Positions 34,984-42,999 of a stretch of 64,000 nucleotides of DNA are shown piece after piece (position 1 is the first letter of the stretch; each line of letters opens with the position of its first letter). The notes beneath the pieces were generated by a model. It saw nothing but the letters and a program-made list of their open reading frames with translations. It did not search any database and was not told the DNA's origin. The stretch is from 67-14 sp020438345 (GTDB taxonomy: Bacteria; Actinomycetota; Thermoleophilia; Solirubrobacterales; 70-9), in the NCBI GenBank assembly GCA_937872475.1, contig CALMSY010000004.1, positions 1-64,000 on the forward strand, given 5' to 3'. Both the position numbers and the translations under genes were made by a program.

Positions 34984-36249
34984 ATGAGTTCCGGCGCTGG
35001 AAACGGCGGGCTGCCACTCAGCGGGATCAGGGTTCTCGACCTGACCCGACTCTTGCCGGGCGGCTTTTGCTCGCAGATGTTGCATGACTTCGGGGCCGAG
35101 GTGATCAAGGTCGAGGACACTGGCCCCGGTGACTACATTCGTTACGCGCCACCCCTTCATGAGGTCACCGATCCGGCGGCCGGGGCCGACGAGGGGGCGA
35201 CCCGTTCGGGCCTCTACCTCTCGCTCAACCGGGGCAAGCGATCGATCCGTCTCGATCTGAAATCCGAGGAGGGCCGACAGACCTTCCACCGCCTGGTTCC
35301 GACTGCGGATGTGGTGCTGGAAGGCTTCCGTCCCGGGGTTGCGGCGAGGCTCGGGGTCGACTTCAAAACCCTGGGTGAGATCAACCCTGGTCTCGTCTAC
35401 TGCTCGATCAGTGGCTATGGCCAGGACGGCCCCGCCCGCGACCGGGCCGGTCACGACATCAACTATCTGGGCGCCACCGGCATGCTGGCGATGACCGGCC
35501 AGGCCGGCGGTCCGCCGATCCAGCCGGCAGGGCAGATCGGCGACCTCGGTGGCGGGGCGATGAATGCCGCTTTCGGAATCCTCGCCGCGCTGATCGAAAA
35601 GGGTAGAAGCGGCAAGGGTCAGATGGTCGACATTTCGATGACAGACGGTGCCTTTGCGTGGCTGGCGATGGCGGCTGGCGCAACCCTGGCCGACGGGTCT
35701 GGCCCGAGGCGGGGAGAAGTGATGCTGGCCGGCGGAATCGTCTGCTATCTCACTTATGAGGCAGCCGACGGCTGGATCAGTTGTGGTGCACTGGAGCCCA
35801 AGTTCTGGCGGAGCTTCTGTGAAGGGTCGGGACATCCGGAACTGATCGAGGCTCAATTCGAGCGGCCGGGGACCGAAGCCTGGGAGAAGATAGCCACCGT
35901 TTTCCGGGAGAGAACCCGGGCTGAATGGAAGGCCTTCAACGATGAACATGACTGCTGTATCGAGCCGATCCTCGAACTTGACGAAGCGCTCGAATCCGAC
36001 CTGTTTCGTGAGCGTGGCATGCTCGTCGAGTTTGAACAGCCGGGAATCGGGCCGGTCCGGCAGATCGGTTCGCCGATCAGGATGAGCCGGACGCCGGCAG
36101 CACAGGCGTCGGCGGCGCCGGCAATCGGGGCTGATACCCGCGATGTACTCGAGTCGGCGGGCTTCGCAGCGGAAGAGACCGAGCGGCTCTTCGAGATCGG
36201 AGCCGCAGCAGGGCCCGGGGACGGCGGGTCCGTGGAGTTCCGGGCATGA
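34984..36249 (+). CDS. CaiB/BaiF family CoA-transferase, AMACR-like
   Basis: A 421-aa class III CoA-transferase-fold protein. The N-terminal VLDLTRLLPGGFCSQMLHDFGAEVIKVED is the family signature (shown in part), and YGQDGP follows. The segment AGHDINYLG contains the Asp that is catalytic in alpha-methylacyl-CoA racemases, so racemase activity is as likely as CoA transfer. It lies 7 nt after the BKACE stop and overlaps the MerR gene by ATGA, so it is within the operon. Confidence 0.9.
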   Translation: MSSGAGNGGLPLSGIRVLDLTRLLPGGFCSQMLHDFGAEVIKVEDTGPGDYIRYAPPLHEVTDPAAGADEGATRSGLYLSLNRGKRSIRLDLKSEEGRQTFHRLVPTADVVLEGFRPGVAARLGVDFKTLGEINPGLVYCSISGYGQDGPARDRAGHDINYLGATGMLAMTGQAGGPPIQPAGQIGDLGGGAMNAAFGILAALIEKGRSGKGQMVDISMTDGAFAWLAMAAGATLADGSGPRRGEVMLAGGIVCYLTYEAADGWISCGALEPKFWRSFCEGSGHPELIEAQFERPGTEAWEKIATVFRERTRAEWKAFNDEHDCCIEPILELDEALESDLFRERGMLVEFEQPGIGPVRQIGSPIRMSRTPAAQASAAPAIGADTRDVLESAGFAAEETERLFEIGAAAGPGDGGSVEFRA

Positions 36250-36959
36250 CTCATCCGGTAACCGAAGAGAAGCCCCAGGCCGGAGATCAGGGGCTGTTGA
36301 AGATGTCCGGGCTGGTCGAGGCATCCGGTGTCCCGGCGCCGACGATCAAGCATTACCTGCGCGAGGGATTGCTTCCGGAGCCGGTCAAGACCAGCCGTAA
36401 CATGGCCTGGTACCGGCCCGAGACGGTCGAGAGGATCCTCCTGATCAAGCGCTTGCAGGAAGAGCGGTACATGCCCTTGAAGGCGATCCGCAAACTGTTT
36501 GAGGACGATCCGGGGCAGGCCGTAGCAATGCTGGAGGTCGAAGACCGGATCCTCGAAAGGGCCCTGGCTGCCGAACGGACCCGGACCAGTGCGACCGATG
36601 TCAGGAAGTACGGAGTCCCGAAGCGTGTCCTCGACCGCCTCGCGGAGATCGGCATCCTGACCCCGAACTCAAGGGGGTACTCGCCTTCGGATGTGACGAT
36701 AATCGAAGCGATGTCCCGGTTCAGGGCCGGTGGCTACGACGAGCAGATCGGCTTCACCGTGTACGACACTCTGCGTTACAAGCATGCGCTTGAAGCACTG
36801 GTCCGGGAGGAAGTCGATGTGCTCATGGAGCGCCTGGGTGGCGAGATGCAACCGGAGCGGGCGGTCGAACTGATCGAGGCGGGGGCCGAACCCCTGAAGG
36901 AGCTGATCGCCGCCCTCCACACCAAATTGATGGTGGAAGAGGTCGAACGCCGCCGCTAA
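36246..36959 (+). CDS. MerR-family regulator with two HTH-like modules
   Basis: A 237-aa regulator and last gene of the operon. The N-terminal MerR winged helix (about 18-90: LVEASGVPAPTIKHYLREGL) is canonical. A second MerR-like half begins near residue 117 (TDVRKYGVPKRVLDRLAEIG, then LTPNSRGYSPSDV and a following helix), so the protein appears to hold two DNA-binding-like units. A helical C-terminus follows. Position suggests control of this operon and the divergent acyl-CoA dehydrogenase, perhaps through the inverted repeat at 31275, with an acyl-CoA as effector. That is inference. Confidence 0.85.
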   Translation: MTHPVTEEKPQAGDQGLLKMSGLVEASGVPAPTIKHYLREGLLPEPVKTSRNMAWYRPETVERILLIKRLQEERYMPLKAIRKLFEDDPGQAVAMLEVEDRILERALAAERTRTSATDVRKYGVPKRVLDRLAEIGILTPNSRGYSPSDVTIIEAMSRFRAGGYDEQIGFTVYDTLRYKHALEALVREEVDVLMERLGGEMQPERAVELIEAGAEPLKELIAALHTKLMVEEVERRR

Positions 36960-37111
36960 CCGGCGCTGGTCACGTGGAAGTCGTCTCACCGGAAGCACCG
37001 CGGTCCCGGAACGACAACTTGCGGTGACGCGGAAAATGTTGCATGATGCCCCTGAAGGATTCGTAGGGAAACCATCGCAAGAGTGGCGATCCGAGGGAGG
37101 ATGGAAGTCAG

Positions 37112-39334
37112 ATGGAAGCGACTGGGCGGAAGTATTCCGGCTATGCGGGATCGAGCATGGAAGAACCATGTCGATTGAGCCGTCTGGCAGGTATGGGCAA
37201 ATACTTCATCAGTTGTTTCCCGGTGCTTGCCATCCTCATCTTGTGGTCGGCCTTGCCTGCATCGGCAGCCACCTACAGCCAAAATGGCTGGAACGAATGC
37301 AGCTCATGGGGTTCCGGTGACTACGACTCGGCCGGGAACATCTACATAGCTTGTGGAACCAAGATCGTCGTCTACGGACCGACCGGCAACAAGCTCCTTG
37401 ACATCACCCCCGGAATCGGCGATATCTGGGATGTCGCGCCGTCCAATGACGGTTCGCGGCTCTACCTCGCGATGGGCAGCTCGCAGCCACGTCGCCTCAC
37501 GAAAGTCGGGATCAACTACCAGTTGGACAGTCTCGGAACCTGGTCCCTCCAGACTTACGTAGGCGAATATGGGTGGATCGCTCAACCAATGGGTCGCTAC
37601 CTGGACGTTGACGACAGCGAGAACATCTATCTCTCGGATGGGGCGTGGGTAGCCAACGGAATCAACACGATCGGAAAGTGGAATTCCGGCGGCACCTTCA
37701 TAACCAACTTCGGCACGAAGGTGCCCGAGAGCTGGGCCCTCGGTCAGTTTCACGGAAGTCCGAACGGGATAGTCGCAAAACCGGATGGAAGTTCCGTCTA
37801 CGTGACCGACACCAACAACAGCCGGATCCAGCGTTTCGACCGGCAGCCGAACGGGATCAACTATTTGGCGACAACCTCATTCGGCAACCACAGCGGAATG
37901 ACCGACGCCCGGGGCGGTTACTGCTATCCGGACGGGGGCGCAATTCCCAGCCGGATGTCAGCGCCGTATGGGATTGCTCTGGACTCGGCTGGCAATATCT
38001 ACGTGCACAACACGACCTGTGCACAACTGATCAAGTTCGAACCAGATCACGATTTCGTTGAGATCGTGACCTGGGGCACTCCTGCCGACCAGGCGCAGAA
38101 TCATTCGTTCACAGTCTCCAAGGACGGCAGCCGGATCTATCTCCCTGAAATGCAGAAACTCATGGTCCGCGACGATGGAGGACCGGCCGCACCCGATACA
38201 AGTATCCACACCGGACCGGCAGCATCGACAACGCTTGCTTCGGCATCTTTCACCTTCAGCTCAACCGGAACCACGACCGGGTTCCAGTGCCAGCTTGACT
38301 TCGGCGCCTGGGAGGTTTGTACCTCACCCAGGAGTTACACAGGCCTCGCGACCGGTGGCCACGTTTTCAACGTCCGTGCGATGAACGGACCCACGCCCGA
38401 CCCGAGTCCCGCGAGTTGGAGCTGGACAATCACCGGTCCCGGCGGCCCCACCTGCAACGGTCTGGCGGCGACGGTGGTCGGCACACAAGCGAACGTGCCG
38501 GTGTTAGGAACTCCGAATAGCGATGTGATCGTGATCGCCGGCAACGGTGAGTTTGATATTCGTGCGGGTGGGGGTGATGACACGATTTGTGGTGGTCCTC
38601 GTTATGACACGATCAGGCCGGGGTCGGGGAATGATTGGGTTCTTGGTGGTGGTTCGTTGAACGCGATTGATTATTCGGATGCCGGTCAGGGAATGTCGGT
38701 GGATCTGGCGGCTGGTTTGGCGACTGGTTTGAGTAGTCCTGAGTCGGATTCGTTTAGCGGGTTCAGTGAGGTGTTTGGCGGGGTGCATGGTGATCGGCTT
38801 TACGGGACGCAGGGTGATGATTTCCTGGCTGGTAATGCTGGTGATGATGTGATTGAGGGCCGGGGTGGCAATGACAAGATCTGGGGTGATCCGAATTTTG
38901 ACAGTTCGGTGGGTGCTGATGTGATTGATCCGGGTCCGGGTGTTGATCTTGTTGTGGCTGGTCCTGGTGCTGATCGGATTTCTGCCCGTGATGGTGAGGT
39001 GGACACGATTGATTGTGGTTCTGATGCGGATCAGGTTGATGCTGATGCGGGTGATTTGTTGTCGGGTTGTGAGGGTGGTTTCGTTCCGGTCACTCCGGTA
39101 ACTCCGGTTGTTCCGGATGGTGATCCAGGTGGTGGTGATGGGGGTGGGGTGAGTCTGGCTTGTGTCAAGGCGAGAACCGCCTTGAAGAAGGCACTGAAGG
39201 TCCGGAAAAAGGCGGTAAAGGCCAGAAAATCTGCCCGAGGAATCAAAAAGAAGAAGAAGGCAGGGGCAGCCGTAGCAAGAGCTCGCAAGAAGGTCATTAC
39301 GTCAAAGCGGGCTGTGCGCCGGAACTGCTTCTGA
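37112..39334 (+). CDS. Exported NHL-like propeller protein with RTX-like repeats and Cys-bounded basic tail
   Basis: A 740-aa exported protein. A signal segment (FPVLAILILWSALPASAA) lies at about residues 35-52. Residues 55-350 carry NHL-like blades (GSPNGIVAKPDGSSVYVTDT, SAPYGIALDSAGNIYV). One Ig-like module follows (FQCQLDFGAWEVCTSP), then Ca-binding RTX-like nonapeptides (GGGDDTICGG, GGVHGDRLYG, GGNDKIWGD), a Val/Thr/Pro linker, and a Lys-rich tail from Cys684 to Cys739. ATG 37112 has GAGGGAGG 11 nt upstream; ATG 37193 is another plausible start. It is first in the cluster and shares a 731-bp DNA segment with the gene at 40285. Confidence 0.82.
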   Translation: MEATGRKYSGYAGSSMEEPCRLSRLAGMGKYFISCFPVLAILILWSALPASAATYSQNGWNECSSWGSGDYDSAGNIYIACGTKIVVYGPTGNKLLDITPGIGDIWDVAPSNDGSRLYLAMGSSQPRRLTKVGINYQLDSLGTWSLQTYVGEYGWIAQPMGRYLDVDDSENIYLSDGAWVANGINTIGKWNSGGTFITNFGTKVPESWALGQFHGSPNGIVAKPDGSSVYVTDTNNSRIQRFDRQPNGINYLATTSFGNHSGMTDARGGYCYPDGGAIPSRMSAPYGIALDSAGNIYVHNTTCAQLIKFEPDHDFVEIVTWGTPADQAQNHSFTVSKDGSRIYLPEMQKLMVRDDGGPAAPDTSIHTGPAASTTLASASFTFSSTGTTTGFQCQLDFGAWEVCTSPRSYTGLATGGHVFNVRAMNGPTPDPSPASWSWTITGPGGPTCNGLAATVVGTQANVPVLGTPNSDVIVIAGNGEFDIRAGGGDDTICGGPRYDTIRPGSGNDWVLGGGSLNAIDYSDAGQGMSVDLAAGLATGLSSPESDSFSGFSEVFGGVHGDRLYGTQGDDFLAGNAGDDVIEGRGGNDKIWGDPNFDSSVGADVIDPGPGVDLVVAGPGADRISARDGEVDTIDCGSDADQVDADAGDLLSGCEGGFVPVTPVTPVVPDGDPGGGDGGGVSLACVKARTALKKALKVRKKAVKARKSARGIKKKKKAGAAVARARKKVITSKRAVRRNCF
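38468..39198 (+). repeat. 731-bp direct repeat, copy 1 (RTX-like module)
   Basis: By line-by-line comparison this segment appears identical to 42133-42863 (offset 3,665), including all third-codon positions. It encodes the RTX-like module, the Val/Thr/Pro linker and the first residues of the tail. Its codons favour GGT, GAT and GTT, unlike the GGC/GAC-rich flanking genes. Confidence 0.93.
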
Positions 39335-39346
39335 GAAGGGGAAGCG

Positions 39347-40288
39347 ATGAACCGGGGGAGAAGCAGAATCAAAGGGAGAAAATGGCTCGGTCGGCTGGCC
39401 TTGCTGGCTGTATCTGCCTCGGCCATCCTGGCGTTGGCCTCCGGCCCGGCGTCGGCGGCAGTCGAGCAACGCGCGAAAAAAGATGCCGGCACGTCGATCG
39501 TGGGTGGCTACTACCCGGGGTACGGACAGTGGCCCTGGATGGCGAGCGTCCAGTACGGCCGCAGCGGAAATGCCATGCAGCGTCATAGGTGTGGCGGTGC
39601 GCTGATCCATCCGCGCCTGGTCATCACCGCCGCCCACTGCATGTTCGACCGCAACGAGAGATTTCTTTCTGCCGGGTCGCTTTCGGTGATGCTCGGTCGC
39701 CAAAACCTGCTTTCCGGGGGCGGTCAGCGGATCCGGGTGTACGACTACAAGGTGCACTACAGCTACGGCTATCCGAAGCGGTATTCGCATGATATGGCCC
39801 TGCTTTTCCTGCGGCGCAAGGCGAGATATACCCCTGCGCCGGTACTGCCCGGGGGTGTAACGCTCTATGAGGGGAACTCAGTTACTGTCATGGGCTGGGG
39901 AAACACCGTCTCGGGTGATGCCGAGGTCGAAAGCCCGTACCTCAAGGCGGTGGATGAGTACGTCTGGGCCGACGCGACATGTGGATACTGGGCGGGTCAC
40001 ACTTCGGGTCAATATGACCTCTACCGGGGCCTGCTCGATTTTTCGACGATGCTCTGCGCTGCCCACGATGTCAACTATGCGGACACGACATGCCAGGGGG
40101 ACAGCGGCGGACCGCTGATGATCTCGTACGGCGGATACTGGCATCTGCTCGGTCTGGTCAGTTGGGGTGGCATCGGTTGCTATGGCGGCTATGACGCCAC
40201 GGTCTACTCGTGGCTACAGAACTCTTCGATGCAGAACATGATCTACAAGGGAATAGCCCGCGCGAAGAGGATGTGGAGATGGCTGTGA
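39347..40288 (+). CDS. Secreted trypsin-like serine protease (S1 family)
   Basis: A 313-aa chymotrypsin-fold protease. A signal peptide (ending ASGPASAA) and a short propeptide precede the activation site IVGGYYPG (about residue 51). The catalytic triad is visible: His97 in TAAHC, Asp149 in SHDMALL and Ser253 in CQGDSGGP. Four or more cysteines allow disulfides, consistent with secretion. The stop lies inside the start of the next gene (GTGA overlap). Processing of the exported neighbours is a possible role, by position only. Confidence 0.93.
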   Translation: MNRGRSRIKGRKWLGRLALLAVSASAILALASGPASAAVEQRAKKDAGTSIVGGYYPGYGQWPWMASVQYGRSGNAMQRHRCGGALIHPRLVITAAHCMFDRNERFLSAGSLSVMLGRQNLLSGGGQRIRVYDYKVHYSYGYPKRYSHDMALLFLRRKARYTPAPVLPGGVTLYEGNSVTVMGWGNTVSGDAEVESPYLKAVDEYVWADATCGYWAGHTSGQYDLYRGLLDFSTMLCAAHDVNYADTTCQGDSGGPLMISYGGYWHLLGLVSWGGIGCYGGYDATVYSWLQNSSMQNMIYKGIARAKRMWRWL

Positions 40289-42999
40289 GTGACAGGACCT
40301 TCCGGCGGTTCGGGCTGCTGATGGTCAGTGCGATGCTGATCTCGGCCGTGTCTCTGGTGTCCACTGCCGGAGCCACTCAGTTCGGGGTCACCGGATCGGT
40401 CCAGACGATCCGTCCGGACCAGACCATTCCGACCGGAACTGCGATCAACCTCAGCGGAGCGAGAAACGAGTTCGTTTCCTTTCAGGTTCCCGTGCGGGCT
40501 GATACCGGGACTCTGAACAACGTATCGGTCGAGCTCCAGTCCCAGTTTCAGACAGCCGGCGGAGCACAGGTCATTCCCAATGACAATGTCAAGTTCTATC
40601 GCGAGGACTACTACACCGTCCAGACTCCAAGCGACGGAGAGATCTACAACCAGAACCCTTGTCCGTCAAGTTGCCGCTGGCCGGACATTCTCATACCGGA
40701 ACGCGATGTGATCTACAACCAGGATCGGAATGCGTTCCCGACCACCATCCCCTCCGGAGAAAACCGGGTTGCCTGGATTGACATCCTGATTCCCCAAACG
40801 CAAGCACCCGGTGACTACCAGGGTACGGTCCGGATAACCCGCGATAACGGTGGCACATTGGTGGGCACGGTCGCGGTCTCTCTGAGAGTCATCGATTTCA
40901 CCCTCCCTTCGACTTCGTCAATGGAGGGCGTTTTCGCGACGAACTTCAACAATATCTGCCCCGCCCACTCCAATTGCTCTGATGCTGGCGGGGGTTGGGC
41001 CATGTACGCCAACTATGCCCGGATCGCCCTGGAGAACCGGGTTGGTCTTTCCAATCCCAGTTACGGGGCTCCCTGGCCGGGCAACATGGCGAGCTTCAAT
41101 CAGTACGGACTCCCGGTAATCGAAGGGACTTCAAACGCCAGGCTTCCCGGTGCTCGGATAGAAACGATTCTTCACAATCGTCACGAAGCTGACGAAAACA
41201 TGTTCCGTTGGGTCACCAAAGCACAGGAAAGGGGATACCGGGACCGGACAACTTTCTATTGCGACGAAGTCGGGCAGAATCCCGGCACCTGGAATTCCAT
41301 CTGCAACGCCGAATATCCGATCGCAAACACCGGCTGGAATCAGGTGCCTGGTGGAGGGCAGATGCCGACGGCTCTTATCGGGACGATCTTTGATCTCAAC
41401 TTCGGCAAGCAAATGAACTACCCGGTGGCGACGAATTCCGTCAATACGTTGATCCCGCTAGTGACCCGCATGGACACGATGCCGCAATCTGCGGGCTGGG
41501 GCTATTACCCGGGAGAGACCTTTTCCGGCAACCAGCGCGGACTCTACGACGGTTTCCTGGCCACCCCGGGCAACCGACTCTGGCTCTACACCTCATGCAT
41601 GACTGAGCACTGCGACCCGGGAGCGGTGGGGACCTTGCATTCCCGGTACACGGGCTGGCCAAGCTACGCGATCGACCAGCTCGACGGTGAGGCCCGGGCG
41701 ATGGCCTGGCAGGTCTTCAACTACAAGGCCACCGGCGAGTACTACTACCAGACGGTTGAAAGGCTGAACTCGGCCTACACGGCCAACGGCCTCTACTGGG
41801 AGGGTGGTCAGGGAGACGGCACGTTGTTCTACCCGGGTACTACTTCGAAAATCGGAGGTGCCAACGATATCCCGCTCGAAAGCAAGCGGCTCAAGCAGAT
41901 TCGTGACGGCCGTGAGGATTACGAATTTCTCTTCTACCTGAAGAACCATGGTCAGGAAGCCCAGGCGAGGAGCATCGCCGGCGGTCCGTACGGCTCGGGG
42001 CCAGCCGGACTCTTCGAGAACATGTATGACTCGGACAAGAATCAGGTCGCCTACGACTCGGCAAGGAGCCAGCTTGAGAACCTGGTTGATGGCACCCAGC
42101 CGCCAGTCGAATTCACTTGCAGAGGACTCCCCGCGACGGTGGTCGGCACACAAGCGAACGTGCCGGTGTTAGGAACTCCGAATAGCGATGTGATCGTGAT
42201 CGCCGGCAACGGTGAGTTTGATATTCGTGCGGGTGGGGGTGATGACACGATTTGTGGTGGTCCTCGTTATGACACGATCAGGCCGGGGTCGGGGAATGAT
42301 TGGGTTCTTGGTGGTGGTTCGTTGAACGCGATTGATTATTCGGATGCCGGTCAGGGAATGTCGGTGGATCTGGCGGCTGGTTTGGCGACTGGTTTGAGTA
42401 GTCCTGAGTCGGATTCGTTTAGCGGGTTCAGTGAGGTGTTTGGCGGGGTGCATGGTGATCGGCTTTACGGGACGCAGGGTGATGATTTCCTGGCTGGTAA
42501 TGCTGGTGATGATGTGATTGAGGGCCGGGGTGGCAATGACAAGATCTGGGGTGATCCGAATTTTGACAGTTCGGTGGGTGCTGATGTGATTGATCCGGGT
42601 CCGGGTGTTGATCTTGTTGTGGCTGGTCCTGGTGCTGATCGGATTTCTGCCCGTGATGGTGAGGTGGACACGATTGATTGTGGTTCTGATGCGGATCAGG
42701 TTGATGCTGATGCGGGTGATTTGTTGTCGGGTTGTGAGGGTGGTTTCGTTCCGGTCACTCCGGTAACTCCGGTTGTTCCGGATGGTGATCCAGGTGGTGG
42801 TGATGGGGGTGGGGTGAGTCTGGCTTGTGTCAAGGCGAGAACCGCCTTGAAGAAGGCACTGAAAAGCCGCGCCAGGGTGCGAGTGAAACTTCGCAAGGCC
42901 CGCAATGTCAAGACCAGGACCGGCGCGAAGAAGCAGCTCCGTCGGGCCACCAAACGAGTGAAGAAGATGCGTCTACAGCAAAGGAAGGCTTGTGGCTAG
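40285..42999 (+). CDS. Exported DUF4091/GH123-like protein with RTX-like repeats and Cys-bounded basic tail
   Basis: About 904 aa. A signal peptide (LLMVSAMLISAVSLVSTAGA) precedes a GH123/DUF4091-type glycosidase-like region (about 45-605). This holds LSGARNEFVSFQVPV, a candidate catalytic Asp-Glu pair in FYCDEVGQ, and the C-terminal DGREDYEFLFYLKNH typical of DUF4091. The 731-bp shared module then adds RTX-like repeats, a Val/Thr/Pro linker and a tail from Cys848 to Cys903. GTG 40285 is preferred: GGAG sits 6 nt upstream and the GTGA overlaps the protease stop. ATG 40279 is an in-frame alternative with GAGG 8 nt upstream. The sugar substrate is unknown. Confidence 0.82.
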   Translation: MSDRTFRRFGLLMVSAMLISAVSLVSTAGATQFGVTGSVQTIRPDQTIPTGTAINLSGARNEFVSFQVPVRADTGTLNNVSVELQSQFQTAGGAQVIPNDNVKFYREDYYTVQTPSDGEIYNQNPCPSSCRWPDILIPERDVIYNQDRNAFPTTIPSGENRVAWIDILIPQTQAPGDYQGTVRITRDNGGTLVGTVAVSLRVIDFTLPSTSSMEGVFATNFNNICPAHSNCSDAGGGWAMYANYARIALENRVGLSNPSYGAPWPGNMASFNQYGLPVIEGTSNARLPGARIETILHNRHEADENMFRWVTKAQERGYRDRTTFYCDEVGQNPGTWNSICNAEYPIANTGWNQVPGGGQMPTALIGTIFDLNFGKQMNYPVATNSVNTLIPLVTRMDTMPQSAGWGYYPGETFSGNQRGLYDGFLATPGNRLWLYTSCMTEHCDPGAVGTLHSRYTGWPSYAIDQLDGEARAMAWQVFNYKATGEYYYQTVERLNSAYTANGLYWEGGQGDGTLFYPGTTSKIGGANDIPLESKRLKQIRDGREDYEFLFYLKNHGQEAQARSIAGGPYGSGPAGLFENMYDSDKNQVAYDSARSQLENLVDGTQPPVEFTCRGLPATVVGTQANVPVLGTPNSDVIVIAGNGEFDIRAGGGDDTICGGPRYDTIRPGSGNDWVLGGGSLNAIDYSDAGQGMSVDLAAGLATGLSSPESDSFSGFSEVFGGVHGDRLYGTQGDDFLAGNAGDDVIEGRGGNDKIWGDPNFDSSVGADVIDPGPGVDLVVAGPGADRISARDGEVDTIDCGSDADQVDADAGDLLSGCEGGFVPVTPVTPVVPDGDPGGGDGGGVSLACVKARTALKKALKSRARVRVKLRKARNVKTRTGAKKQLRRATKRVKKMRLQQRKACG
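42133..42863 (+). repeat. 731-bp direct repeat, copy 2 (RTX-like module)
   Basis: Second copy of the segment at 38468-39198. Identity by eye begins at GCGACGGTGGTCGG and ends at GCACTGAA; the flanks then diverge at once, on both sides and within coding sequence of both genes. Confidence 0.93.

Noticed and set aside
37058..37090. Stretch AGGGAAACCATCGCAAGAGTGG resembling the 5' half of a c-di-GMP riboswitch
   Set aside because: The essential CGCAAAGCC and downstream helix are missing, so the similarity is probably chance.
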